A DNA stretch of 64,000 nt from Mycolicibacterium sarraceniae. Lineage in GTDB: Bacteria > Actinomycetota > Actinomycetes > Mycobacteriales > Mycobacteriaceae. The translations under genes and the position numbers were made by a program. Shown here piece after piece: positions 19,279-30,260 of this stretch; within the stretch, counting starts at the first letter, position 1; every line of letters begins with the position of its first letter. The notes under the pieces were generated by a model. The model was not told the origin of the DNA and searched no databases. It saw only the letters and a program-made list of their open reading frames with translations. The stretch spans positions 1,488,001 to 1,552,000 of the forward strand of contig NZ_AP022595.1 of NCBI RefSeq assembly GCF_010731875.1, given 5' to 3'.

Positions 19279-22200
19279 AACCTCCGCCCGGACGGGCACC
19301 CGCCGGCGTGCGGGCAGATCCCCGCGGTCGCCCGGTACGCGCCGAACTGTCCGACGCCGCGGTGGTATCGCGCTCCTGGGGTATGGCGCTGGCCACCCTG
19401 ATCAGCCGCATCACCGGGTTCATCCGGATCGTGCTGCTGGCCGCGATCCTCGGCGCGGCGCTGTCCAGTGCGTTCACCGTGGCCAACCAGCTGCCGAATC
19501 TTATTGCGGCACTGGTGTTGGAGGCCACCTTCACCGCGATCTTCGTCCCGGTGCTGGCGCGCGCGGAACGCGACGACGCCGACGGCGGCGCGGCCTTCGT
19601 GCGCCGGCTGGTCACACTCGCCACCACGTTGTTGCTGGTGGCCACCATCGTGTCGGTGGCAGCGGCCCCGCTACTGGTCCGGCTGATGCTGGGCGACGAC
19701 CCGCAAGTCAACCAGCCGCTGACCACAGCATTCGCGTATCTGCTTCTCCCCCAAGTGATCTTCTACGGGTTGTCCTCGGTGTTCATGGCAATCCTGAACA
19801 ACCGCAACGTCTTCGGGCCGCCGGCCTGGGCCCCCGTGGTCAACAACATCGTCGCGATCGCCACGATGGGTCTGTATCTCGCTGTGCCGGGCTCCCTCTC
19901 GCTCGACCCAGTCCAGATGGGCAACGCCAAACTGTTGGTGCTCGGGATCGGCACGACGCTGGGAGTGGTGGCCCAGACCGTCGTGCTGCTGCTCGCGATC
20001 CGCGCCGAGCGGATCAACCTGCGCCCACTGTGGGGTATCGACGACCGGCTCAAGCGGTTCGGCGCGATGGCCGGCGCCATGGTGCTCTACGTGCTGATCA
20101 GTCAGGTCGGCCTGGTGATCGGCAATCAGATCGCCAGCACCGCGGCGGCGTCTGGCCCGGCGATCTACGCCTACACCTGGTTGGTGCTGCAGCTCCCGTT
20201 CGGCATCATCGGCGTCACCGTCCTGACAGTGGTGATGCCGCGGCTGAGCCGTAACGCCGCCGCGAACAACACCCGCGCGATGCTCGCCGATCTGTCACTG
20301 GCCACCCGGCTGACGATGGTGACCCTGATCCCGGTCGTGGCGCTGATGACCGTCGGCGGGCCGGCGATGGGTAGCGCACTGTTCGCCTACGGCAAGTTCG
20401 GCGAGGTCGACGCGAGTTACCTCGGCATGGCGATCAGCCTGTCGGCGTTCACCCTGATCCCCTATGCGCTGGTGCTGCTGCAGCTGCGGGTCTTCTACGC
20501 CCGCGAACAGCCCTGGACGCCGATCCTGATCATCATCGTGATCACCGTCGTCAAGATCGCGGGTTCACTGCTGGCGCCGCACCTGACCAGCGACAAGGAA
20601 CTGGTCGCCGGCTACCTGGGCCTGGCCAACGGCATCGGGTTCCTGGCCGGCGCCGTCCTGGGCTACGTCCTGCTGCATCGGGCGCTGAAACCGCGCCGGG
20701 GCAAGCTGCTGGAACTCGACGTGATCCGAACCATCCTGGTCACCACGGCCGCGTCACTGCTGGCCGGGCTGATCGCCTACGTGGCAGACCGAGTGCTGGG
20801 CCTGCAGGCGCTGACCGAGCACAGCGGTGGCGTCGGCTCGCTGCTCAGGCTGCTGATCCTCGGTGTGATCATGCTGCCGATCCTGGCCGCCGTGATGCTG
20901 GCGGCGCGCGTGCCCGACGCCGTCGCCGCCTGGGGCGCGATCCGGTGCCGCATCACCAGGACCCCACCGGTGATCGCCACTGGCAGCACTGCACTCGACC
21001 GGCCGCAGGTCCGCACCCCGGTCACGTACCCTGAGCACAGCAATTCGTCCGGAACCGGGCACCGGCCACTCCGGTACGAGACAACGGCGGACGCGACGGG
21101 GAAAGGACCGGAGGTGAACGACCAACCCTCGGGCAGGCTTCCCGCCGACTCCACCGGTGATCCAAGCCGCGAGCCGTTGGCGTTCGAACCGCCGCGCGAA
21201 CCGGCGGCCGAGCCGGCTGCCGGCGATGACGAGGCCCACCTCATCCCCGGTGCCAGCATCGCCGGCGGGCGCTACCGGCTGCTGGTATCCCACGGTGGCC
21301 CGCCGGGGTTGCAGTTCTGGCAGGCGCTGGACACCGCGCTCGACCGGCAGGTGGCACTGACGTTCGTCGACCCCGACCGAACCATGAGCGACGCTCAGGT
21401 CGACGAAATCCTCTCCCGCACACTAAAACTCAGCCGTCTTGAGCGGCCGGGTATCGCCCGGGTGCTCGACGTCGCCAATACCGGCGCTGGCGGTCTAGTG
21501 GTCTCGGAGTGGATCAGGGGCGGGTCGCTGAAAGAAGTGGCCGACACCTCGCCCTCCCCCATCGGCGGCGCGCGGGCGGTCCAGTCGCTGGCCGCAGCGG
21601 CCGATACCGCGCACAGCTCGGGCGTCGCGCTGTCCATCGATCACCCCAGCCGGGTTCGAGTCAGCATCGAAGGTGATGTCGCGCTGGCATTTCCGGCGAC
21701 CATGCCCGCCGCCACTCCCGAGGACGATATCCGCGGGATCGGCGCCGCGCTCTACGCCTTGCTCGTCGATCGTTGGCCGTTGCCGGAGAAGGGTGTGCCC
21801 AGCGGGCTGCAACCCGCTGAAACCGGCCCGACCGGTGAACCACTCGAACCCCGTGCGGTCGATGGCGCCATCCCGTTCCAGATCTCGGCAGCAGCGGCTC
21901 GCTCAGTCCAGGTTGGCGGTGGAATCTCTTCAGCTCCAACACTTTTGAATCTGCTTCAGCAGGCGACCGCAGTGGCCGACCGCACCGACCTGATCGAGCC
22001 GGTCGGGCCGGCGCCCGCGCGGCCCGATGCCGGACCCGACGCCGAAGCGCAGGCCCGGCGTCGGCGCAATCTGCTGATCGGCGTCGGCGTCGGCGCTGCG
22101 ATCCTGGTGATCGCCCTGATCGTGCTGGGGTCGGTACTGTCCAGCATCTTCGGCGATGTCGGCAGCGGCCTGAAGGGCGATCAGCTCGGGTTGAACCCGT

Positions 22201-22679
22201 CGACATCGCAGAGCGCGAGCAACGCACCCAGCGGCAGCACCGTCAAACCCGTCAAGGTGAGCGTCTTTTCACCGGGTGGTGGTGCCGACAACCCGGACAA
22301 GGCTGAGTTGGCTCTCTCGAGCGGCCCCGGCTGGCCGACCGACACCTATACCGATCCGAATCCGTTCCCCAACTTCAAGAACGGCGTCGGTCTATTGTTG
22401 CAGCTGCCTCAGCCGACCACCGTCGGCAGTGTGTCGCTGACCGTGCCCAGCACCGGCACTCAGGTTCAGATCCGGTCAGCTTCGACAGCCAACCCGACCA
22501 CCCTCGACGACACCACCGTGCTGACCCAGCCCACCGCATTGCAGCCGGGCACCAACACGATTCAGGTCAACGCAAAGGCGCCGACGACATACCTGGTGGT
22601 GTGGATCTCGACGATGGGCACCACCGACGGCAAGAACAAGACCGAGATCTCCGGGCTCACCGTCAAGGCTGCGTCCTAA
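19275..22679 (+). CDS. murJ: Lipid II flippase MurJ (MviN) with intracellular pseudokinase and extracytoplasmic C-terminal domains
   Basis: Flips the peptidoglycan precursor lipid II across the membrane. 1134 residues: about 14 transmembrane helices of the MATE-like MurJ core (residues ~30–545); a cytoplasmic pseudokinase (~655–900) beginning AGGRYRLLVSHGG; a transmembrane helix (~930–955, VGAAILVIALIVLGSVL); and an extracytoplasmic galactose-binding-like domain. The kinase-like part lacks the catalytic VAIK lysine and any HRD or DFG motif, so it is inactive. In M. tuberculosis PknB phosphorylates this protein, recruiting FhaA. PknB is encoded at 59–61 kb here. Confidence 0.94.
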   Translation: MKPPPGRAPAGVRADPRGRPVRAELSDAAVVSRSWGMALATLISRITGFIRIVLLAAILGAALSSAFTVANQLPNLIAALVLEATFTAIFVPVLARAERDDADGGAAFVRRLVTLATTLLLVATIVSVAAAPLLVRLMLGDDPQVNQPLTTAFAYLLLPQVIFYGLSSVFMAILNNRNVFGPPAWAPVVNNIVAIATMGLYLAVPGSLSLDPVQMGNAKLLVLGIGTTLGVVAQTVVLLLAIRAERINLRPLWGIDDRLKRFGAMAGAMVLYVLISQVGLVIGNQIASTAAASGPAIYAYTWLVLQLPFGIIGVTVLTVVMPRLSRNAAANNTRAMLADLSLATRLTMVTLIPVVALMTVGGPAMGSALFAYGKFGEVDASYLGMAISLSAFTLIPYALVLLQLRVFYAREQPWTPILIIIVITVVKIAGSLLAPHLTSDKELVAGYLGLANGIGFLAGAVLGYVLLHRALKPRRGKLLELDVIRTILVTTAASLLAGLIAYVADRVLGLQALTEHSGGVGSLLRLLILGVIMLPILAAVMLAARVPDAVAAWGAIRCRITRTPPVIATGSTALDRPQVRTPVTYPEHSNSSGTGHRPLRYETTADATGKGPEVNDQPSGRLPADSTGDPSREPLAFEPPREPAAEPAAGDDEAHLIPGASIAGGRYRLLVSHGGPPGLQFWQALDTALDRQVALTFVDPDRTMSDAQVDEILSRTLKLSRLERPGIARVLDVANTGAGGLVVSEWIRGGSLKEVADTSPSPIGGARAVQSLAAAADTAHSSGVALSIDHPSRVRVSIEGDVALAFPATMPAATPEDDIRGIGAALYALLVDRWPLPEKGVPSGLQPAETGPTGEPLEPRAVDGAIPFQISAAAARSVQVGGGISSAPTLLNLLQQATAVADRTDLIEPVGPAPARPDAGPDAEAQARRRRNLLIGVGVGAAILVIALIVLGSVLSSIFGDVGSGLKGDQLGLNPSTSQSASNAPSGSTVKPVKVSVFSPGGGADNPDKAELALSSGPGWPTDTYTDPNPFPNFKNGVGLLLQLPQPTTVGSVSLTVPSTGTQVQIRSASTANPTTLDDTTVLTQPTALQPGTNTIQVNAKAPTTYLVVWISTMGTTDGKNKTEISGLTVKAAS

Positions 22680-22745
22680 CAACTTGCTCACAGGGCCGGG
22701 CTCGGGTGAAGTGCCCGGACCTGCGGTATTCATTACCGTCCGGCC

Positions 22746-23282
22746 ATGCTCAGCTTTCCTGGCCCGACCATCGCCCGCAGCGATGCCGAGCTGCTGATCG
22801 CACACGTCGCCGGTGATCGCTACGCGTTCGAGGAACTCATCGGTCGCCACCGCCTCCGCCTGTACCGGTTGGCCCGGCGGAAGACCCGCAGCCCCGAGGA
22901 CGCCGCCGATGCGATGCAGGACGCCATGCTGGCCGCACACCGCGGTGCCGCCTCCTTCCGGCATGACGCGGCCGTCGGCAGCTGGTTGCACCGCATCGTC
23001 GTCAACGCCTGCCTGGACCGGCTGCGCCGTACCGTTGCACAACCCACGATCGAGCTGACCGACAGCGAGGCGGTCGGCGATCGGACCGCCCAGGTGGACA
23101 CCATGTTGGTGGTACGGCGCGCGCTGATGCGGCTGCCCGCCGAGCAGCGGGCGGCGCTGTTGGCCGTCGACATGCACGGCTACTCGGTGGCCGATGCCGC
23201 CGTGCTGCTGGGTATCGCCGAAGGCACCGTCAAGAGCCGCTGCGCCCGGGGACGGGCACGGCTGATCGGTCTGCTGTGCTGA
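22746..23282 (+). CDS. sigM: ECF RNA polymerase sigma factor SigM
   Basis: 178 residues. Region 2: YAFEELIGRHRLRLYRLARR and DAADAMQDAMLAAHRGAASF (polymerase binding and -10 recognition), then WLHRIVVNACLDRLRR. Region 4: LMRLPAEQRAALLAVDMHGY and VADAAVLLGIAEGTVKSRCA (-35 recognition helix). In mycobacteria SigM directs a small set of secreted-protein and ESX-related genes and is held by RsmA. The product ends LIGLLC, about ten residues shorter than I recall for the M. tuberculosis protein, next to an unusually short rsmA-like gene. Confidence 0.92.
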   Translation: MLSFPGPTIARSDAELLIAHVAGDRYAFEELIGRHRLRLYRLARRKTRSPEDAADAMQDAMLAAHRGAASFRHDAAVGSWLHRIVVNACLDRLRRTVAQPTIELTDSEAVGDRTAQVDTMLVVRRALMRLPAEQRAALLAVDMHGYSVADAAVLLGIAEGTVKSRCARGRARLIGLLC

Positions 23283-23319
23283 TCTCCCCGGACGCTGATG
23301 TTCCCGGCACACTGGTCGG

Positions 23320-23814
23320 GTGGAGCCCACCCATACCGTCACCCCGGGAGCCACTCCGGGGGCCGCGCACGCCCGCAGCCCGGGAATCCGACGCGGCCGG
23401 CAGATCGCGGCCGGTGTCGGCCTCGTCGCCGTGCTGACCGCCGTCGGCCTCGGGACCACCGCACTGCTGGACTCCTCCGGTCCCACAACCAGCACCCTCA
23501 CCAGCGCCAGCCTGATCACCGTCACGCCCACAATGCCGATATCCAGTCGTGAGCTCAACGCGCTGATCGCCCGTAGCCCCGACTTCGGCCCGCTGGCCGA
23601 CCCCAAGCGGCGCGCAGCGTGCCTGAGCGCGCTGGGTTACCCCAGTTCGGTGCAGGTCCTGGGCGCTGCGACCCTGCAAGTGGACGGCCGGCCCGCCGTC
23701 GTGCTGGTGCTGCCCGGCGACCAGCCTGATGTCATCGTCGGGGTGACCGTCGCCGCATCCTGCAGCTCGGTCGCCACTGGACTGCTCGCCGATACGACCG
23801 TGCGCCGCCCATAG
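23320..23814 (+). CDS. RsmA-like protein lacking the N-terminal anti-sigma domain
   Basis: 164 residues in the position of RsmA (Rv3912), the membrane anti-sigma factor for SigM. What remains is a short basic N-terminus, one transmembrane helix ([21 protein letters not shown]) and the extracytoplasmic domain ([20 protein letters not shown]…[13 protein letters not shown]). The cytoplasmic sigma-binding domain of about 85 residues expected upstream is absent: a stop in the same frame lies at 23296–23298 and sigM ends at 23282. No good ribosome binding site precedes GTG 23320. Probably a truncated derivative. Confidence 0.65.
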   Translation: MEPTHTVTPGATPGAAHARSPGIRRGRQIAAGVGLVAVLTAVGLGTTALLDSSGPTTSTLTSASLITVTPTMPISSRELNALIARSPDFGPLADPKRRAACLSALGYPSSVQVLGAATLQVDGRPAVVLVLPGDQPDVIVGVTVAASCSSVATGLLADTTVRRP

Positions 23815-23824
23815 TGCACGGCCG

Positions 23825-23850
23825 GGAACAGCGCGGCCTACCCTGTTGTT
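23825..23850 (+). promoter_or_regulatory. Candidate SigH-type promoter of trxB–trxC
   Basis: GGAAC at 23825–23829 and GTT at 23848–23850, 18 nt apart, fit the GGAA-N17/18-GTT pattern of mycobacterial SigH promoters, which in M. tuberculosis drive the orthologous thioredoxin genes under disulfide stress. Start codon about 74 nt downstream. Confidence 0.5.
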
Positions 23851-23923
23851 TGACCAGGTGCCCTCACGGCACCCGACGCGCAGGCTTTCGGCCTGCAGCC
23901 CGGGACCGGGCAGAAAGGCTGGA

Positions 23924-24895
23924 ATGAGCGCCAACGAAATTCATGACGTGATCGTCATCGGATCAGGCCCCGCCGGCTACACCGCGGCGATCTACACCGC
24001 CCGCGCGCAGCTGCAGCCCCTGGTCTTCGAAGGCACCTCCTTCGGCGGCGCGCTGATGACCACCACCGAGGTGGAGAACTTCCCCGGCTTCCGCTCGGGC
24101 ATCACCGGCCCCGAGCTGATGGACGAGATGCGCGAGCAGGCCCTGCGCTTCGGCGCTGATCTGCGCATGGAAGATGTCGAGTCGGTGGAGCTGGACGGAC
24201 CGGTCAAGAAGGTCGTCACCGGCGACGGCGAGACCCACCTCGCCCGCTCGGTCATCCTCGCGATGGGCGCTGCGGCTCGGTACCTGGGCGTTCCCGGCGA
24301 ACAGGAACTGCTCGGCCGTGGTGTCAGCGCCTGCGCGACCTGCGACGGATTCTTCTTCAAAGACCAGGACATCGCCGTCATCGGCGGCGGCGACTCCGCA
24401 ATGGAAGAGGCCACGTTCCTGACCCGCTTCGCGCGCAGCGTCACGCTGGTGCACCGCCGCGACGAATTCCGGGCCTCCCGGATCATGCTCGAGCGCGCGC
24501 AAGACAACGAAAAGATCACCTTCCTCACCAACACCGCGGTCGACGCCGTCGAAGGTGACAAAACCGTTTCCGGCCTGCGCGTCCACCATGTGCTCACCGG
24601 CGAGCAATCGACCCTGCCGGTGACCGGCGTGTTCGTCGCGATCGGTCATGATCCGCGCTCGGAGCTGGTCCGCGGTGCCGTAGACCTCGACCCCGCGGGC
24701 TACGTGCTGGTCGGTGAGCGCACCACCGCGACGTCGCTGGACGGCGTGTTCGCCGCCGGCGACCTGGTTGACCACACCTACCGGCAGGCCATCACCGCCG
24801 CGGGGATGGGCTGTTCAGCAGCGATCGACGCGGAGCGATGGCTGGCCGATGCCGATGCCGATGCAGACACCGAAATGATTGGAGCACATCAATGA
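23924..24895 (+). CDS. trxB: Thioredoxin reductase
   Basis: NADPH-dependent flavoenzyme that reduces thioredoxin. 323 residues. FAD-binding [16 protein letters not shown], redox pair CATC in [21 protein letters not shown]-binding [15 protein letters not shown], and the C-terminal FAD segment [27 protein letters not shown] at 23924 has AGAAAGGCTGG upstream. Overlaps trxC by ATGA, so the reductase and its substrate are coupled. Rv3913 counterpart. Confidence 0.97.
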   Translation: MSANEIHDVIVIGSGPAGYTAAIYTARAQLQPLVFEGTSFGGALMTTTEVENFPGFRSGITGPELMDEMREQALRFGADLRMEDVESVELDGPVKKVVTGDGETHLARSVILAMGAAARYLGVPGEQELLGRGVSACATCDGFFFKDQDIAVIGGGDSAMEEATFLTRFARSVTLVHRRDEFRASRIMLERAQDNEKITFLTNTAVDAVEGDKTVSGLRVHHVLTGEQSTLPVTGVFVAIGHDPRSELVRGAVDLDPAGYVLVGERTTATSLDGVFAAGDLVDHTYRQAITAAGMGCSAAIDAERWLADADADADTEMIGAHQ

Positions 24896-25224
24896 GCGAC
24901 GGCGGCGCAACCGTAACGGTTTCCGACGACTCCTTCAGCCAGGACGTCCTGTCCAGCGAAACCCCTGTCCTCGTTGACTTTTGGGCCACCTGGTGTGGTC
25001 CGTGTCGAATGGTCGCCCCGGTCCTCGAGGAGATCGCCACCGAGAAGGCGGGTTCGCTGACCGTGGCCAAGCTCGATGTCGACGCAAACCCGAGCACCGC
25101 CCGCGACTTTCAGGTGGTGTCGATTCCGACGCTCATCCTGTTCAAGGACGGTCAGCCGGTGAAGCGGATCGTCGGAGCCAAGGGCAAGGCTGCGCTGCTT
25201 CGCGAGATTGCCGACATCGTCTAG
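24892..25224 (+). CDS. trxC: Thioredoxin
   Basis: 110-residue thioredoxin with the classical active site WCGPC in [19 protein letters not shown], cis-proline in [13 protein letters not shown], and [12 protein letters not shown] at the C-terminus. Reduces protein disulfides using electrons from the adjacent reductase. ATG at 24892 overlaps the trxB stop. Confidence 0.97.
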   Translation: MSDGGATVTVSDDSFSQDVLSSETPVLVDFWATWCGPCRMVAPVLEEIATEKAGSLTVAKLDVDANPSTARDFQVVSIPTLILFKDGQPVKRIVGAKGKAALLREIADIV

Positions 25225-25374
25225 GTCACAGCCGAGACCGAGACGATTCCGTTATAGGCGGCTTCGCCTGCCGTTTTCCGGAATGCGGCAGGCTTCTGAG
25301 AGAATGCCTCCTAGCCTGTGAGCAATCGTCAGGGCTTCACTAGCCCGCTGACAATGGTGACCGAAGGGCCCTGC

Positions 25375-26622
25375 ATGTCGAGTCTTCGCCACGGTTCCGG
25401 GAGCGATGCCTCCTGGGACCGGAGCGGCCGAGGTGATGTCTTGCGCCGCGGTGACCGCAGCGGTGCCGTCGTCGAAATTCGTGGGGCATTGGCTGCGCTG
25501 GGTCTGGTGGACAACCCCGATGAAAACCTCACCACCGGACGGCACATCGCGGCCGATGTGTTCGACGCCGACCTCGACCACGCGGTACGCGCGTTCCAGC
25601 AGCGCCGGGGCCTGCTGGTCGACGGGATCGTCGGCGAGGCCACCTACCGTGCGCTCAAGGAAGCCTCCTATCGGCTCGGGGCGCGCACCCTGGTCCACCA
25701 GTTCGGCGCCCCGATGTACGGCGACGATGTGGCCACGCTGCAGTCCAAGCTGCAGGAACTGGGTTTCTACACCGCGTTGGTGGACGGTTACTTCGGTTTG
25801 CAGACGCACAACTCGCTGATGTCGTATCAACGTGAGTACGGCATGGCCGCTGACGGTATCTGCGGCCCAGAAACATTGCGCTCGTTGTATTTTCTGGGTT
25901 CACGGGTCACCGGGGGCTCGCTGCACGCCATCCGGGAAGAGGAGTTGGTCCGCCGCTCCGGTCCCAGGCTGTCGGGTAAGCGGATCATCATCGATCCGGG
26001 CCGCGGCGGCGGTGACCACGGGCAGATCACCACCGGTCCTCATGGTCCGATCAGCGAAGCAGATATCCTGTGGGACTTGGCATCTCGGCTGGAAGGCCGG
26101 ATGACGGCCATCGGCATGGAGACGTTCCTGTCGCGGCCGGCCAATCGCAGCCCACTGGACGCCGAGCGGGCAGCCATCGCCAATACCGTCGGCGCCGATC
26201 TGATGATCAGCCTGCGCTGCGAAACCCAGCCCAGTCCGTCGGCCAATGGCGTGGCGTCATTCTACTTTGGCAGCTCACACGGATCAGTCTCGACGATCGG
26301 TCGCAACCTGGCCGACTTCATTCAACGAGAAGTCGTGGCGCGCACCGGGTTACGCGATTGCCGGACCCATGGCCGGACCTGGGACCTGCTGCGGCTCACC
26401 AGAATGCCCACCGTCCAGGTCGACGTCGGATACATCACCAACCCGCGGGACCGCTCCATGCTGGTGACCAACCAGGATCGCGATGCGATTGCCGAAGGCA
26501 TCCTGGCTGCCGTCAAGCGGCTGTACCTGTTGGGTAAGAACGACCGGCCCACCGGCACGTTTACCTTCGCCGAGCTCCTCGCTCACGAACTGTCGGTCGA
26601 ACAGGCCCGGCCCGCTCTCTGA
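25375..26622 (+). CDS. cwlM: CwlM, amidase-fold regulator of peptidoglycan synthesis
   Basis: 415 residues: two peptidoglycan-binding repeats (AVRAFQQRRGLLVDGIVGEA and TLQSKLQELGFYTALVDGYF), then an Amidase_3 domain (KRIIIDPGRGGGDHGQ, AAIANTVGADLMISLRCE, PTVQVDVGYITNPRDR). In mycobacteria CwlM is cytoplasmic, has degenerate amidase chemistry and, when phosphorylated by PknB, activates MurA; it also contacts MurJ. Lack of a signal peptide here agrees. ATG at 25375 was chosen from family alignment; an in-frame upstream extension exists. The C-terminus ends ELSVEQARPAL. Confidence 0.9.
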   Translation: MSSLRHGSGSDASWDRSGRGDVLRRGDRSGAVVEIRGALAALGLVDNPDENLTTGRHIAADVFDADLDHAVRAFQQRRGLLVDGIVGEATYRALKEASYRLGARTLVHQFGAPMYGDDVATLQSKLQELGFYTALVDGYFGLQTHNSLMSYQREYGMAADGICGPETLRSLYFLGSRVTGGSLHAIREEELVRRSGPRLSGKRIIIDPGRGGGDHGQITTGPHGPISEADILWDLASRLEGRMTAIGMETFLSRPANRSPLDAERAAIANTVGADLMISLRCETQPSPSANGVASFYFGSSHGSVSTIGRNLADFIQREVVARTGLRDCRTHGRTWDLLRLTRMPTVQVDVGYITNPRDRSMLVTNQDRDAIAEGILAAVKRLYLLGKNDRPTGTFTFAELLAHELSVEQARPAL

Positions 26623-26626
26623 GCTG

Positions 26627-27358
26627 CTAACCGCGCAGCTGCGCGCCGGCTCCGACCGGCTCCTGCAGCTGCGCACTTTTCAGCAATCGTTCCAGTGCCG
26701 CCTCGACTTCAGCTTTCCAGCCAAGTCCCTTGTCGAGTTCCAAACGCAGCCGCGGGAAATAGCGATGCGGGGCGACGACGGTGAAGCCCGCGCCGAGAAG
26801 AAAGTCGGCGCCGATCATGCACTGGTCGAAGGAGCAGTCCCCCAGCGCCTCGATGGCCGGGCTCAGCTCGGGATCAGCGGTGTCGGGGTCGAGTAGCTCG
26901 GCGGTGTCGGCGGTCCGGCCGAACGCCTCCAATGCCCGCACGCCACGACGGACGAGCTCGCTGACCACCTGGCTGATCAACGAATGCGTCAGCCCATCGC
27001 TCTGGCCCGGTTCGACGCCCATCGATGTCAGCAACACGGCGTCCGCGCTGACCGGTCCGGTCGGGAAACGCTGCGCGCGCGGCACCGCGCGCGGCGGCGC
27101 GTAGAGCACGTAACCGAGGCACGGCTCATCCTCATCGGCGTCCGATCCCTCGGCGGGTGTCTTACTGGCGATCTGACCGCACGATCCCCACTCCAGCATG
27201 ACCATCGACAGCCACGCTTCCTTCTCGAACTCGGGATCGGGAAGGTAGTCACCGGCGTCGAGCGTCGCGGGGTCGAGTTCCCAGAACACACATCGGCGGG
27301 CGTGCTTCGGTAACTGCTCGAACGCCTCGAGTCGCAGCGGCATGATGCGAACGGACAC
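26627..27358 (-). CDS. GNAT-family acetyltransferase (Rv3916c-like)
   Basis: 243 residues, conserved next to cwlM and parB in mycobacteria. N-terminal PLRLEAFEQLPKHARRCVFW and a GNAT-like core (LGYVLYAPP; LTSMGVEPGQSDGLTHSLIS; VRALEAFG; GADFLLGAGFTVVAPHRYFP). The substrate is unknown; the acetyl-CoA pyrophosphate loop is weak, so activity is inferred. GTG start with GGGGAGG 4 nt upstream. Convergent with cwlM. Confidence 0.8.
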   Translation of the reverse strand: MSVRIMPLRLEAFEQLPKHARRCVFWELDPATLDAGDYLPDPEFEKEAWLSMVMLEWGSCGQIASKTPAEGSDADEDEPCLGYVLYAPPRAVPRAQRFPTGPVSADAVLLTSMGVEPGQSDGLTHSLISQVVSELVRRGVRALEAFGRTADTAELLDPDTADPELSPAIEALGDCSFDQCMIGADFLLGAGFTVVAPHRYFPRLRLELDKGLGWKAEVEAALERLLKSAQLQEPVGAGAQLRG

Positions 27359-27380
27359 TAGCCTCCCCGGCTTTCAGGCG

Positions 27381-27394
27381 GTGCACATGTGCAC
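27381..27394. repeat. 14-bp perfect palindrome upstream of the GNAT gene
   Basis: GTGCACATGTGCAC, 23 bp upstream of the GTG start, in the promoter interval between parB and the GNAT gene. Candidate operator; binding protein unknown. Confidence 0.5.
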
Positions 27395-27411
27395 GACAGC
27401 CCCTTCAGGAT

Positions 27412-27470
27412 AGGAGAGCCGACACCGAACGTGCCAGTGCTGGCCGAGCAACCGAAATCTAGGCTCTCCT
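27412..27470. repeat. Inverted repeat in the parB–GNAT interval
   Basis: AGGAGAGCC at 27412–27420 is matched by GGCTCTCCT at 27462–27470, 41 bp apart. Together with the nearby 14-bp palindrome it marks the otherwise gene-free 27359–27586 interval. It could be a paired protein site; as a hairpin the loop is long. Confidence 0.4.
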
Positions 27471-27586
27471 GCGACCAAAAAGGTTGGCGCACTGGGCAAT
27501 TCCTCGCTCCAGGAGTTCGGCAGCGAAGGCTGACCGGCGTTGGCGTCACTGTGACGGAACTAGCTGGTATGGCGAGACCTGGTTTT

Positions 27587-28558
27587 TCACGCTCCCGGCC
27601 GGTTCATCATGTCCACAATGCGCTGCAAATCGTCGACCGACCCGAATTCGACGACGATCTTGCCTTTGCGCTTCCCGAGGCTCACCGTGACCCGGGTGTC
27701 GAAGGTGCTCGACAGCCGTTCGGCGACATCCTGGAGACCCGGCATCTGAATCGGCTTACGGCGCGGGGCCGGCGGTGCCTTGGTGTCCGACCGGTTGGCG
27801 AGGGTGACCGCTTCTTCGGTGGCACGCACCGACAATCCCTCGGCGATGATGCGTGCCGCCAACTCTTCCTGGGCCTCCGGGCCGGCTTCCAGCGAGAGCA
27901 GCGCCCGAGCATGTCCGGCTGACAGCACGCCCGCGGCGACCCGGCGCTGGACCGCGATCGGCAGTCGCAGCAACCGGATCATGTTGGAGATCACCGGACG
28001 TGATCGTCCGATCCGGCTGGCGAGTTCGTCGTGAGTGACTTCGAATTCCTCGAGTAACTGTTGGTAGGCCGCCGCCTCTTCCAACGGGTTGAGCTGCACC
28101 CGATGGATGTTCTCCAGCAGTGCGTCGCGCAACAGATTGTCTTCGGCGGTCTCGCGCACAATCGCCGGGATGGTCGCCAACCCGGCCTGCTGCGCGGCGC
28201 GCCACCGACGCTCCCCCATCACCAATTGGTAGCGGCTCGGCGCTCCCGTCGCGGCGTCCGCCACCGCGCGCACCACGATCGGCTGCATGAGCCCGAACTC
28301 ACGGATTGAGTGCACCAGCTCCGCGAGCGCTTCCTCATCGAAGACCTGGCGGGGCTGGCGAGGGTTGGGCTCTATCGCCGCGGGGTCGATTTCCCGGTAG
28401 ACCGCACCCACACTGTCCACACCCAGCGGAACACCACCGATCACGACATCGGCTGCCGCGTCGCCCAGTCGCGGGCCGCCAGCAGCTGGCCCGGTGGGGA
28501 TCAGCGATGCGAGGCCCCGGCCGAGGCCGCCCTTTTTCTTCGATGACGGCTGGGTCAT
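27587..28558 (-). CDS. parB: Chromosome-partitioning protein ParB
   Basis: CTP-dependent DNA clamp that loads at parS and spreads to organise the origin. 323 residues: basic N-terminal [17 protein letters not shown], ParB/Srx domain ([32 protein letters not shown]), arginine-rich [17 protein letters not shown], helix-turn-helix ([20 protein letters not shown]) and C-terminal dimerisation domain. Two perfect parS sites lie within 1.7 kb. Follows parA by 13 nt in the same direction. Confidence 0.97.
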   Translation of the reverse strand: MTQPSSKKKGGLGRGLASLIPTGPAAGGPRLGDAAADVVIGGVPLGVDSVGAVYREIDPAAIEPNPRQPRQVFDEEALAELVHSIREFGLMQPIVVRAVADAATGAPSRYQLVMGERRWRAAQQAGLATIPAIVRETAEDNLLRDALLENIHRVQLNPLEEAAAYQQLLEEFEVTHDELASRIGRSRPVISNMIRLLRLPIAVQRRVAAGVLSAGHARALLSLEAGPEAQEELAARIIAEGLSVRATEEAVTLANRSDTKAPPAPRRKPIQMPGLQDVAERLSSTFDTRVTVSLGKRKGKIVVEFGSVDDLQRIVDMMNRPGA

Positions 28559-28571
28559 TACTGTGCCTCCA

Positions 28572-30244
<1,673 letters not shown>

Positions 30245-30260
30245 CTACATCGATGTAACT

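Noticed and set aside
17662..19299. 545-codon minus-strand frame opposite the DUF6049 gene
   Set aside because: High-GC antisense artefact: low-complexity Arg/Gly/Val content and no domain; the plus-strand gene has a signal peptide, a transmembrane helix and coupled overlaps.
19275..22679. Active Ser/Thr kinase domain in the MurJ fusion
   Set aside because: The catalytic Lys, HRD and DFG motifs are all missing; it is a pseudokinase.
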